DNA of 64,000 bases, taken from assembly GCA_020631735.1 (NCBI GenBank), contig CM036160.1, forward strand, positions 110,528,680 to 110,592,679, given 5' to 3'. This stretch comes from Saccharum officinarum. Its lineage: Eukaryota; Streptophyta; Magnoliopsida; Poales; Poaceae. A program made the position numbers and the translations under genes. Below are positions 22,030 through 33,600 of this stretch, piece after piece; position 1 is the stretch's first letter, and the number at the start of each line of letters is the position of its first letter. The notes under the pieces are model-generated. The model was not told the origin of the DNA. It saw only the letters and a list, made by a program, of their open reading frames with translations, and ran no database searches.

Positions 22030-23126
22030 ATGTGAATATGTGTCAGGATTCAATGCACTAGAGAAGGATGTGCTATGTAATTACATCACATAAATTAACT
22101 AAACAAAATAGCCACCACTACGAGGGACAGTCTGCCCCTGGTTCAGGGCCATCGATAGGCATGTGCGAGGTGGGCGATCGAACCGGGCCCCCCAAAAGCA
22201 TGGGCCTCCACCTCACATCCCTCAACCAGTACCTAGCGATTTAGAAGTCAAAACGTCAAACCTCGGCCCGGCAGCAGCACCATCACGCGTCCCCTCGTCT
22301 TCGTTATCTACGCGGCGTCATCAACACTAACTCAGCAATCGGCAGAGGCCAGACTGCAAAACCACGGCTGCCTTGTTTGGTTCCCGACTTGAGCGGCTAC
22401 TGGTAACTGGTAAGTGCTCCTACCGTTGGCCAATTCCAGCCACAATGCTGCCATAAGTCACGGCGGCTGCTATCTATTTTCTCTTCCTACTAGCTGGAAG
22501 CTGTTGTTTTCCTTTATCTGTTACTTATTCTTATACACACAGTCATAGTTGCCTCTGAGCAACGCATGAATAGCAGAGGGACGCAGGCAGGCAGGCAGGC
22601 AGCCACGCAAGAGCTCGGGTGATTCCCAATTTGATTAATTGAATTGAATTTTGATCATCTGAAATTATGTATTGGCAAATTGCGATTTAGGAATCATGTA
22701 TTGCAAATTGTGATCTAAATTTATGGCCCCAATGTGCATTTCGAACAGGAGCCCCCAATTTCTGGAGACGGCCCTGCCCTGGTTGCATGGTGCAGGTTAC
22801 TTCGATAACACACTTATGTTGGTCATCCCCTTTGACGCAAAAATGGTCTTTTGTTCAGCTGAGGCCTATGTGACACTTTTGCTATCTCTTGGTCAGGTGG
22901 ATGGGTTGCCATGAGCTACGGTGTATGCGAGAATCATGGTGGATGTGGTCGGCATGCGACGCCTAGAAGCAGCTCCTCACGTTTCAGTTTGACAGCTAGC
23001 CTTGCATGAAAGGGCCTAGGACGATGTAAGACATTATATCGAGAGTCCATGCAGATAGATCTTATGGCGTGACAACTACATAGTTTATAGCGAACTGGCA
23101 ATGACTAACTGTGGGACAGTTGGCTT
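22030..23126. other. Intergenic, nothing recognised
   Basis: No supported gene. Short frames such as 22723-22914 lack domains. Confidence 0.4.
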
Positions 23127-23482
23127 AGGCCTTATTTAAATCCAGGATGTAAAGTTTCGGGGTGTCATATCGGTTGTTACATCGGGGTGTTATATGAGAG
23201 TGTTTGGATAGTAATAATAAAACAAATTACATAAGTCCTCAGTACTCTGCGAGACTAATTTATTAAGCCTAATTAATCCATCATTAGCACATGTTCACTG
23301 TAGCTTTACTGTAGCACACATTATCAAATTATGTACTAATTAGGCTTAGAAGATTCGTCTCGCAGATTAGACACAATATGTGCAATTAGTTATTTTTTAG
23401 TCTATATTTCATACTCTATGTATGTGTCAAAACATCCGATGAGATAGAATTAAACTTTAGAGGGTCGAACTAAACAAGTCCT
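23127..23482. mobile_element. MITE with GAGACTAAT...ATTCGTCTC interior
   Basis: The ends AGGCCTTATTTAAATCC and GGGTCGAACTAAACAAGTCC are inverted. The interior segments TTAAGCCTAATTAATCCATC and ACTAATTAGGCTTAGAAG face each other. It belongs with the 15888-16195 element. Confidence 0.7.
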
Positions 23483-25143
23483 TGGTAGCTTTAGTGTTCG
23501 GTTATAAAGATGGTGGGCGGTGTTACAACCAGCTAGTTGTGGTGTGGAGCTTGTGTAGTAGTTGATTAGTGATGTATAACATACAAGGGTGATGAGTACA
23601 AGACAATGTTGTGCGACGCGTGTTGAGTTTCCATTTTAGGGAGCCGGTGCCATTAGTTGGTTTAATTATTTTTGTTGTTCCTTACCTTTGTTATTGTTGC
23701 TGCTGCTTAACTCTCTGGGGCTATTGGTTTGTTGTATTGCTTCGTCTGGGTCTTCTCTCATTTTCAATACAATCGGCGGCTTTCCGTCCGATTTGTTTTA
23801 AAATTTTCATTGAACGAACAAAACTAAAGTAACGGATAAATCAGAGTTTGTTAGAAATCTTGAGGCAGAATCTAGTGACCTGAGCTGAAAGAGACTGCGT
23901 CGGGTGATCTGTGAGCTTAATGCGCCAACTACCCCGCGTCATCTTCTTCAGTTCGTACCACTATTACCCTATCTCAGCTTTTCCGTTCCCCAACCTGTTC
24001 ATATGATTCCAAACAGTACAAAAGTAAGATTAGTTAATAGTTATCGAGTGCACTAGAGCTTTGGATTCGTGCTGTTTTTTTTTTCTAGGGGTGACATGAA
24101 CACGTACGTTGCCATTGGACAACACTGCCTGGATTGCATTCACAGTGTTTAAGTTGTTTTCACCGACAAGGGAGATGGGAAATTGGCATCGAAGTTGCGT
24201 CACCATGATTTGATATTCACTGGTTTCCTCATACTGTTTTTTTAAGCATCCGTACGACTTGTACATGCAAATAATCTTTTTCCTCTCCTTGGTCCACTCG
24301 TTTTCTCTGCAACAATCAGTCAACAGCAAGGCTTAGGTTTTTGGGAATTTGTTTATAAAAACTAGGAAAGGACTATGGGAGAAGATACTATAAAAGAAGT
24401 TTGGAAAAAAGCAATTACTCCGTATTCTTCAACTATTAATGCATCATTAAGCACGACTAGGTTAGTCTAAGCTATATATGGAAGGGGGAAAGGGTGTTGC
24501 ACACTTGCACTGTTGAGCTCTTGGGGGACCCAGTTTGTTCTAGAACAATCACTCGCATGATGAATCTCGTGTTAAATGATCTGTTTGTGTTATCTGCAAT
24601 TGCAAAAAAGAAAAAGAAAAAGAAAAAGAAAAAGAAAATGGAAATAATAAAAAGGAATAGTACAGTAACTTAATTCTTGTAAAGCTCAATTAATTAGGTT
24701 TTTTTGGTGAAGGCGTGAAGCCCATCTCATCCGGCAGGAATTAATGTCGCTGTTTTTTTAGCGTACTCAAAGTATCCGACAGAAACGACTATGATGAAAT
24801 CTATCAAAATCTGTTGGCTTAGTCTCTTCATGATGCTCACAGGGTGCGCATATGTGTGTATGCAAGCATTTATGCGTGTACTGTATTTTCATAAGAAAAT
24901 GCCTTAATTATTTTTACACATTTCAATTTTTTTTTGCACTTTCACTGTAAAAGTTAACTTTCAGAATGTTGTGAATATAATTCAAAACATGGAAACAAGA
25001 ACTGCAGAAAGGGAAAATTACAGGATTTGCGAGCTCATGCTTGAGGCTAGTATTTTCCATAGGCTAAGAAAAATGTTATGGTGGGTATCAAATCAATTTA
25101 ACAACCTAGTAGTACTACTATAGAAGCTTAAGATAACTCTTGG
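23483..25143. other. Intergenic with short A-rich microsatellite
   Basis: No gene recognised. An AAAAAG-type repeat lies at about 24604-24640. The 99-residue minus frame at 24030-24329 has no recognisable domain. Confidence 0.5.
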
Positions 25144-25257
25144 CCCTGTTCGGCAGGCTGTTTTTTGGCTTATAAGCCGGCTGTGGCTGATTTGCTGTGA
25201 GAGAAAAACACTGTTCCACGGCTGATAAGCCGTGCTGATAAACTCAGCCGAACAGGG
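25144..25257. mobile_element. MITE, CCTGTTCG family, copy 2
   Basis: Terminal inverted repeats CCCTGTTCGGC and GCCGAACAGGG surround the same GAGAGAAAAACACTG core as copy 1. Nested palindromes (GGCTTATAAGCC) are present. Confidence 0.8.
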
Positions 25258-25599
25258 GCTTATGAAATCATCTAGTAGTACTATAAAAGCTTATGGCCAA
25301 TGCATAATTAATGTAGCATAAACTACCAATGCTTCCAGTTCACTCGCTGCACGGCACACTTCATTACTGATGCATCATGTTCGATAGAGATGTTAAACAA
25401 AAGTGGAATTTGCTAATTTAAAACTTGGTGACCTAACATTTCTTGACCAATTAAACACAAATTTTTACACCATTTATAGCTCCAAGTAAAAAATTATAAT
25501 CTTATTTATCCAGATGATTCTTGTTAATTTCTTTATATCATCAAATGTGGTCCTTCTCAAACAGAAATCCCTCCAACAAACTTCAAAAGCCAGGCCTAC

Positions 25600-26450
25600 A
25601 TCTTCTCCTGGAGCTGGAGGGGCAAAATGGTAAGCGCTGCAGTCCTCTTGATGCCGTTGCCGTTATCTCTACTCCTAAGAAGACAGAAGAGGAGACGTCA
25701 ACAACAATTCAACGTGCCTCCCAACTTCGGCGTGCCCTCCCTCGCAGCCCCCTCCCGCTCCAGCAAACGGCGCCGACAGGTGGGCCCTACGCGCTCACAT
25801 CTCACCTGAAACACCCCGTCGCACGTCGTCGCCCTCCACTGGACGCCACCGAATGCCTCCCGCCCCTCCAAGCCGCTCCCTCTACCGCCGCTCAGGACGC
25901 CCACCCCGCCGGACGCCGCCGTCCTCCACCGGACAAGCCTCGACGCCGGCGCGAGCAAGCTGCAGGGACGGCGCTGGCCGCATGCACGGGGGAGCCTCGC
26001 AAGCTGCTGCGGCGGCGCGAGCTGCACGTGCGAGGAAAGCCCGGCGAGCTGCAGCGCGGGGCGAGCCCGACGAGCGGCGGCGGCGTGGGGCGAGCTGTGA
26101 CGGCGAGCGCACGGGGCCGAACTACAGCTTAAAAAAAACAAGACCGCACGTAGGCCATTCACGCCGACACCCGACTCGGCGACTCCTGCCGCCTCCTTCC
26201 TCCAGCGACACCGGCGCGAGTCTCCCAGCGACGCCGGCGCGCCGCCCCGGCTGCTTGGCTAGACGATTCCTGCCTGGCCGGCGGCCGCCATCAGCCCCCG
26301 ATCCGCCGTCTTCAGCTCTCCGCGGCTCCGCATCCGGCCTCCGCAGTCCGCACAACACAGCGCCGCCCCCCGCCCCGAGCTGCTGACGCGGTGACGCCCG
26401 GGCGCCGGACGGAAGGAGGAATCGTCGGCGGCACGTCTGTCAGAACTAAG
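25600..26450. other. GC-rich block upstream of TAF10 fragment
   Basis: Very GC-rich with overlapping Arg/Ala/Pro-rich frames on both strands and no domain. It resembles a grass gene 5' region, either of the TAF10 donor or of another captured gene. No protein is called. Confidence 0.4.
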
Positions 26451-26494
26451 AAGCCTCTTCCCTTCCACTCTCTTCTTCCTTTCAAGGTCCCCAA

Positions 26495-26857
26495 ATGGAC
26501 TACACCCCCACGGTATGGTGCCGCCGTTTCCCTCTTGTTTTCTCTACTTTTCTATCAATGGCTTAGCCCTGATGCTTGGTTTGGTGGTGCGGAAGATTCC
26601 CGACGAGCTGGTGGAGCACTACCTCGGCCGCAGCGGGTTCCACTGCCCTGACCTTCGGCTGTGAGTGCTCTTCCAATCTCTCTCCCCTATGAATAGTAGT
26701 AAGCTGAGATTTGATCAGTGCCATGGAATCATTAAAGTTAGAAACACAAATTACTTGATTTCTTGCTGACATAGTTTAATTTCGTGTTTTACAGAACAAG
26801 ACTGGTTGCTGTAGCCACCCAGAAGTTCCTTTCGGACATCGCTAGCGATTCTCTTCA
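26495..26857 (+). pseudogene. TAF10: TAF10 (TFIID subunit 10) gene fragment
   Basis: Three exon pieces match the histone-fold region of plant TAF10, a subunit of TFIID and SAGA. They are 26495-26512 (MDYTPT), 26596-26660 (IPDELVEHYLGRSGFHCPD...) and 26795-26857 (TRLVAVATQKFLSDIASDSLQ). Both introns keep GT and AG borders, and the phases join the exons correctly. This indicates capture at the DNA level rather than by retroposition. The N-terminal start of TAF10 upstream of MDYTPT is not seen, and neither are the C-terminal 60 or so residues after a valid donor at 26858. The piece is therefore a fragment, not a functional gene. The match was recognised from memory of the family. Confidence 0.8.
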
Positions 26858-27511
26858 GTGAGTAAATTCATAGTCTTTTACAAAGTAAAGGATTACCTTG
26901 TTAATATCAATGATAGCATATTCAAGAATAAAACAGTTTCTTCCACATCAATGCAAATCTTCTGTGCAATTCCATGTGTTGGTTTGGTTCGGCAGGTTTA
27001 TTAGGCTTCAATCAAAATCATTTATTTGCGTTTTTGATAGTTGTAACTCAATAGCCTTCCCACTTGCTGAAACATTGTTCGCTCTCTGCTGCTCTCGCAA
27101 ACTTATCATGCCACCATAGTGATGGATTAGTTCTTTGGATATTTTTTGGTAAGAATATTCCTCTTCCTTTATTGTCTAAAAATATAGTGTGATCTCTCTT
27201 GGAATTTTCTATACTAGCCAAGGGTTCCATGGATCGCTCTGCATTCACTGACTCCCTCCGAGGGTTCTGTTCATTAAAGGAGTTCGTTTTTGTTGAAGGA
27301 TTACGTTCTGATACATAATGGATGTGCCTGTATTACTCATTTGATTCATGACTTGTGAGACCTATCCTCATTTTACAGTTAAGTTGTCTTGTGCAGGGTG
27401 CATGTTGGCAAGTTCTAAAGCTAGAAATAGTGTATAATGACATTTAGTTCAGTGTGACAATAGAGTTCTGTGTTATAGCTTACAACGGTCAAAATTTAAA
27501 AATATTAATAT

Positions 27512-27512
<1 letters not shown>

Positions 27513-27542
<30 letters not shown>
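27513..27542. repeat. Poly-C run (30 C)
   Basis: An uninterrupted homopolymer of 30 C. Its length is likely to be unreliable in the assembly. Confidence 0.9.
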
Positions 27543-28075
27543 TATTTTTGTATAGTCAAGTTACTTCTATAAACAGGTAATATACCAGCTGAGGCTTGGT
27601 TTCTTTAACAGAAATCCAGGGGGGTACAGTGTAACACGCAATTGTCTTCTTCAAAGTTTTTAAAAAACATACAAGATACTTATATTACTGATGGAGCTCA
27701 TTCTTCATGTGGCCTGGCTAATCAAGTGAAGAATAACTAAAGCATACTGAAATTAGAAAATGTTGGTCCCTCGCTGCCCTGCACAGGAAAGCAGTAAGCT
27801 TACAAGCACACACACTCACTCACTATGGCTAGAGGTAGAAGAAGGGGTGAGCACAGCAGTACGAGACATTTAATCTAAAGGAGATTTACTCTTTTATATA
27901 TACCTACATGGTAACCACTTTGTTACTACTAATAAACATTTTCATCATAGTTTCTTACTAGGACAACAGATTGGTAGGTAAAAAGGAAAGTTGTTGCAGT
28001 CCTTGTAGTTAATGCATTTCAAATTAGATTGTAAAGCATATATTACCACTTGATTGGTGTTTACCAAGGGGTTCT

Positions 28076-28336
28076 CAGGTGTATTTCGTTGGTTTAGCTG
28101 CAGTTTGCTGGACAATTTGGAGGACAAGAAACAATGTCTGTTTTGATGGGAAAAGAATAAAAACGCCTACTGAAATCATCTGTCTGATTTGCTCTACACT
28201 GACATATTGGGCAGGATTACAAAAGGATGCAATCTCGGCGCAACTGGAGCATGGCGCAGATGTTCTCAAGAAGACGGCACTTCACTTTCACCAACAACAG
28301 ATGGATGGAGGTGACAACAGGCTGGTGATCGCGTGA
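28076..28336 (+). pseudogene. LINE ORF2 C-terminal fragment
   Basis: The frame reads VYFVGLAAVCWTIWRTRNNV followed by CFDGK, CLICSTLTYWAGL and a basic tail ending at TGA 28334-28336. This resembles the region after the zf-RVT domain at the C terminus of plant L1-type LINE polyproteins. No RT core is upstream. It is either a 5'-truncated insertion or captured sequence. Confidence 0.65.
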
Positions 28337-28513
28337 AGGTCAAGGTTGCCAGGATGTTTGGGATGCTGGCTGACAGCTTTTCACGGCCTGTGTGCTGTTG
28401 GTGCCATAAGGGCATGTAATAAGTGATTAGGTTACGCTCAATTTGGAGGTCCCATGCTATTATATGGCATTTTAAAATCCCAGCACTGATTTTTTGTGTT
28501 GCTTTTTCCCTGC

Positions 28514-28947
28514 AGATGGACGAAAACTATAGGAATGCTATCAAATTGGTCATTGAATTCAAGGAGACTGCTGAAACTTGAGGGGTATAGTTATCTCATT
28601 GGGTTGACTGCCTTAGTTCAAGAGCAAAAAGAATTCTCAAAGGTTCTGCAAAAATTAAATTCATCAGTGAAGGACTGGATGCTGAGAGCATGCACAATAT
28701 TGAAAAGTGTCAATTAGATTTGTTAAGTGATGGTGTTCTTTTATAGAACTGGGTAGTACAGGCGGGCATCGACGAAGTTCTAGAACTTGAGAGGGAGAGG
28801 TTGATGTTATTGTATACTTGTGCTGGTTGTGCCTTGGAAGCTGAGCACCAACTTTTGGAAATGAAGGTTCTTGGCAGAGAACCTGATACACAGCTCTGTT
28901 GCTTTCTGACACTTGCTTTGAGTCGACTCAACCATAGCCGGAAGTAG
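28514..28947 (+). pseudogene. Unrecognised captured gene fragment with in-frame stops
   Basis: Two alpha-helical open stretches look like real protein: MDENYRNAIKLVIEFKETAE near 28514, and 28747-28947, which reads NWVVQAGIDEVLELERERL then ALEAEHQLLEMKVLGREPD. Stop codons occur between them. The family was not identified. Confidence 0.4.
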
Positions 28948-29723
28948 TCTTATCTCATGGGTACTGCATGGCTATGTGAAAGGTGACTCCATTCTAGATT
29001 CCTCACACTCTTACATATGCTGGACATGGGCGTGTTTCCTGATTACAGATAGAGCTGTTGTATTGACTGCATTGTGGAGGAATATACAGGAATCTGGTAG
29101 CCTAAAATCATACTCGAAGCTCTGCAAGTGACTATTTGAGACAAATCTGACCGGACCTTGTCTTATATATCTATATATGTCCGCAAAATCAAATTTTGGA
29201 TGGTGCACGTACAGGAATCTCATGCTCTAAGCTGGCAGGACATGTGCTAATTATGCAAGGTGAAACTTAATCTTCATTTAGATATTTTCTTTAACATGCT
29301 CCATGCTCTGTTGTCTATCATATCAAACTGGCATAGATAAACACCAGTTGATTTTTTGGATGTGTTTTTGAAAGGGTTTATGATTCTCTGCGTTGTGTTG
29401 TCAATTTTGGCATTTCTGGAACAAGGATTATTTTTATTTTAGTCATACAAACTTGACATATCCTTTACCTAAACCAAATATTGATCATTGACTTCTGACA
29501 TTGTTTAGACATGCAAGATCGCATAGCACAAGTAGACTTTGATATATCCTTAGCTAAACCAAATATTCCAATTTTTGCAGGCATGTTCAACTGAAGGAAA
29601 TATATAGAATTAGTGCTTTGCTAAACTCACTCAACTGCCCACAATTTGCATTTGCATCGCTGTCGATTCAACAGAATTGGGAACATGAAAGTTGTTGCAC
29701 TAACTTTTTTTGGAGAGGCTCCG

Positions 29724-29791
29724 TTAGTCTCTTGCTTGCATTTGCATGGCTGTGGGTTAGTCTCTTGCTTGCATTTGCATGGCTGTGGGTC
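29724..29791. repeat. 33-bp tandem duplication
   Basis: TTAGTCTCTTGCTTGCATTTGCATGGCTGTGGG is present twice in direct succession. It is flanked by looser repeats (CATGAAAGTTG at 29686 and 29806, and CTTTGCCTTCTCATGGG twice at 29850-29900). Confidence 0.85.
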
Positions 29792-30107
29792 TACAGGACA
29801 GGTACATGAAAGTTGCTGCACTGATTTTTTGTAGAACCCCACCTGGGCTCTTTGCCTTCTCATGGGCAGAGCCCCTCCTGGGTTCTTTGCCTTCTCATGG
29901 GCCGTTCTGAATGTATCCATTGCATCCGAGCAGACCACACTGCGGAACTCATTTATGTCCACGAGCAGAAATTTGCAGCATCAATCAAGACTGTATTTCA
30001 CCGTTTACTCAGACATCTAAACTCAGTTATTGTTCTGGACTTCTGGTGCCTTCACTTTTCTAGATTTCCATGCATCATGACTTAGGCCCTGAATATATTA
30101 TTCATAC

Positions 30108-30135
30108 CCGTTGCAACGCACGGGCATTCACCTAG
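30108..30135 (+). other. Helitron 3' terminus (hairpin + CTAG)
   Basis: CCCGTTGCAACGCACGGG, eight intervening bases ending in C, then CTAG followed by T. It is closely related to the 3' end of the 18553-20700 Helitron, which has CCCGTAGCAACGCACGGG. It lies about 516 bases upstream of the CIP7-like start codon. Confidence 0.8.
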
Positions 30136-30139
30136 TATC

Positions 30140-30651
30140 CTCAAAGAGAACCAAAAGTAGCTGCCCTTCAGCTCCCAGCTACCTTCTTCTGTCCGTATTC
30201 CGGTCTAAAAAAGAGTTTAACCAAAGACCTCCAAAATTAAGCCAATAATAATCTCTCTCAAATACCCCCAATTTGTTTCTTTATTTTAGCTTCTTCATTC
30301 CTCTGCTCTGAAGCAGCCACGAGTGAGGCGAGTACAGTCCACCACCCCACCACCAAACACCCCAAACACGCAGTGGTGCTCTCTAGTCCTCTCTTCTTCC
30401 ACTCCGCTCTTCCCCCGTCGCACGCACGCGCGCGCGCTCATCGGATTCGGCCGCGTGCCGGCGAGATCCGGGCCGCCGCAGCACGGTCCGGCAGACGCCG
30501 CAAGCCGCGATCTTGTCGCCGCGGGAGCTGCATTGGCGCCCCACGCGGCCGTTCCGGCGTTTCTTGGGGGTTTGCGGCGCGGGGTGGAGCTCGTGTCCGG
30601 GATCCGCCAGATCCGAGCTCGCCGGCGGCGGCGGCAGTGGTGGGGGCCGTC
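30140..30651 (+). promoter_or_regulatory. Promoter/5' leader region of CIP7-like gene
   Basis: The last 500 bases before the start codon rise in GC content and include CA-rich CCACCCCACCACCAAACACC and a GC-rich leader near the ATG. No clear TATA box was seen. The Helitron 3' end abuts this region. Confidence 0.45.
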
Positions 30652-33600
30652 ATGGAGGCCGACGCGCCGCTCGACTTCGCGCTTTTCCAGCTCTCCCCAC
30701 GGCGTCAGCGGTGAGAAAAGGGAGACGATAGGAAGGAAAATTCCACCCATTTGATGCGTTCGTGTGGTTCTTGTGCGTTAAATGCGGTCCCTGCGCAGGT
30801 GCGAGCTGGTGGTGTTCGGCAATGGGCGGACGGAGAAGATCGCGTCAGGGTCGGTGAAGCCGTTCGTGGCGCACCTGCGGGCTGCGGAGGAGCAGGCGTC
30901 GGCGCAGCCACCGCCGCCGGCCATCCGGCTGCAGCTGGAGCGGCCCGCCCCGTGGTTTAGCAAGGGCACCCTTGAGAGGTCCGCTGATTGTGGCTTATCC
31001 GGCGGTTCATGGGTTGGCGGTGCCGAAAAGATTGGATTTTGATGGATGTTTGGTTGGCTTGTGCCTCCAGGTTCGTGCGCTTCGTGAGCACGCCGGAGGT
31101 GCTGGAGTTGGCGAACACCTATGATCTGGAGATGTCGCAGCTGGAAGGGGCCAGGAAGATTTATGCGCAGGGAGTAAGTGTCAAGCAATTGTTTCAGATG
31201 CTGGAGTGTTTTTCGCCTTCTGTTTCTTGATGTAGCTGTTGCCTAAAATTTCTGTACCTTGTTCAGGGTACTGGAGATGCTACCTCAGGTGGAGCTGGTA
31301 TGTAGGATGATTATGTTTTGTGTTTGGATTGCCCTTCCATTATCAATTGGGGTTTGGATATTGTTAACTTAGGCTGTGTTTAGTTCCTCATGGAATGCAA
31401 AATGCAAAATACCAACTACTTTGGAATGATGAAATGCAAAATGCCAAAATTTTCATGGGTGTGTTTAGTTCCATCCAAAATGCCAAATTTTTCATGGGGT
31501 GGCTGAGAGCTTTTTGGCTTTTTTTTTTTGGTCTCTTGAGGCTAAAATCCAAAATGGAGAATGGATACCTTTTTGCCAAAAATTTTGCATGGTGTTTAGT
31601 TCCATTTTATGCTCTTTGCTGATGATGTGGTGCTAGTTGTTCCATTTTATGCTCTTTGCTGATGATGTGGTGCTAGTTGATGACAATAGGACATGGGTTA
31701 ATAGGAAGTTAGAACTATGGAGGCGCACGTTAGAGTTGAAAGGGTTCAGACTTAGTAGGACCAAGACCGAGTACATGAGGTGCGATTTCAGCGCGACTAG
31801 GCATGAGGAGGGAGACGTTAGCCTCGATGGGCAAGTGGTGGCCAAGAAGGATACTTTTCGGTATTTAGGATCGATGCTACAAAAGGATGGCGACATTGAT
31901 GAAGATGCTAGGCATAGAATTTCAGCCCGCTGGTTGAAATGGCGTCAAGCTTCTGGCGTCCTCTGTGACAAAAGGGTGCCCCAGAAGTTGAAAGGTAAGT
32001 TCTATAGGACGGCGATTCGCCCGGCGATGTTATACGGTGCTGAGTGTTGGCCTACAAAAAGGCGACATGTCCAGCAATTGAGTGTAGCAGAGATGCGTAT
32101 GTTGCATTGGTGTTGTGGGCACACAAGGAGGGATAGAGTCCGGAACGACGATATTCGGGATAGGGTTGGGGTGGCACCAATTGAGGAGAAATTGATTCAA
32201 CATCGGTTGAGATGGTTTGGACATGTTCAACGGAGGCCTCCTGAGGCGCCGGTGTGTAATGGGGTTCTAAAGCGGTCCGATAATGTAAAGAGCGGTAGAT
32301 GTCGACCTAAACTAACTTGGGACGAGTCCGTTAAGAGAGACCTTAAGGAGATTTAGCTATGGACAGGAGCGCTTGGAGACTGGCAATCAACGTGCCTGAA
32401 CCGTGACCTCTTTCTGTCTCGTGTCATTTATGTTCCTTTATGTGTCTCCTGTTATCGTCTCTTTTGGGTTTCATCTCTAGCCTACCCCAACTTGCTTGGG
32501 ACAAAAGGCTATGTTGTTGTTGTTGTTTAGTTCCATTTTGCAAAATGGTGGGCCAAAACCCAAAGTTTTTTGGGGGAAATGGGGAACTAAACACACCCTT
32601 AGTTCATCTATGTTCATACCTGATAATTTTTCTCTGCATTTTTTTTAAATTTTGGGAATTTAGTCCATGTTAGCTTGAGTAACACTGAAATTTTAAATAT
32701 CTAATTGATGATAAAAATAAGAAACAAAGAAGGAAAATATAGATGGGAACTCAACTGGATAATTGATCCCCATGGAGTTTTAGGAGCAGTTGACTATGAA
32801 AGAATGCATCGGATAGCACCAACTTTGCATTGGAAGCAATCTATGTCTAATTCAGGAAAGACATAAATGCTGTAATTAATTGCTAACTGTTTGTGGTGTT
32901 AATGAATATTAATATAATGTTGCATTGTTAGTACGATCTTGCATATCTTCTGTTTCTGAATCTAGTTTATGTAATCTCTGGCCATGCTTATTGGCAGCTG
33001 AAAATGTTACAGCCTCAGCAGCGGCGGCGGCGGCAGATATTACGAAGTAAGCCCCTTTGTCATGTCTGTTCTTATTCAATTGTTTCTTCTTTTCCACATA
33101 ACTTGATTTATCTGAGTCTAGCATGACCTATCGAATCAGTTTGTTGTTACATCATAAGACATGCTTCTGTTCTTGTTAGGTCTGCTGCCCATTTATGGCT
33201 GTTGCACTCTTGTGTTTTGTAATTTAAGAGTTGCCACTTTACGAGTTCTATTCTTGTGCAGGAAAGAACTTCTTAGGGCAATCGATGTGCGTCTAAGTGC
33301 CCTTAAACAAGATCTGGCCGCAGCTTGTTCTCGAGCATCCTCTGCTGGGTTCAATCCGAACAGTGTATCTGAGCTTCTTCTTTTTGCTAACCATTTTGGT
33401 GCCAGTCGGCTGAGGTAATGCTTAAAACCTGCCAGCCTCATAATGCTGGTATATGGTTATAGCTTAATGTTGTTGCTCATAAGTATTTTTGTACCCGAAT
33501 GAAATTAATAATCATATACGAAGCTAATCCTGTAATGCAAAGCAACACCACATTTTGGTTCCTCTAAGAGTTGATGGACTGTTAAAGCAGCTGCAGTTTT

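Larger units (their letters stand above)
25500..30135 (+). mobile_element. Helitron-like chimeric region with captured gene fragments (5' end unresolved)
   Basis: The right boundary is a Helitron 3' end: the hairpin CCCGTTGCAACGCACGGG at 30108-30125, then CTAG at 30132-30135 and a T. Upstream on the same strand lie intron-bearing TAF10 exons, a LINE C-terminal fragment, an unrecognised gene piece and local tandem repeats. That patchwork is the pattern left by Helitron gene capture. No A|TC 5' terminus of the TCTATACTA type was found. The left limit given is only where gene-like sequence begins, and the fragments could pre-date the Helitron. Confidence 0.5.
31372..32599. mobile_element. MITE in CIP7-like intron 4, interrupted by a LINE
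   Basis: The left part (31372-31608) begins GGCTGTGTTTAGTTCC and the right part (32540-32599) ends GGGGAACTAAACACACCC, an inverted pair. The halves are separated by a LINE tail. Removing the LINE and one copy of its target duplication leaves a MITE of about 300 bp. Confidence 0.75.

Noticed and set aside
24030..24329. 99-residue minus frame
   Set aside because: No domain, no neighbouring gene structure, and the length is within chance for AT-moderate DNA.
25521..26132. 203-residue plus frame upstream of TAF10 pieces
   Set aside because: Low-complexity Arg/Pro/Ala composition with an equally long frame on the other strand. Treated as GC-driven.
27201..27216. TCTATACTAGCC as a possible Helitron 5' end
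   Set aside because: The preceding base is T instead of A, and it lies to the right of the TAF10 pieces that it would need to include. Not convincing.
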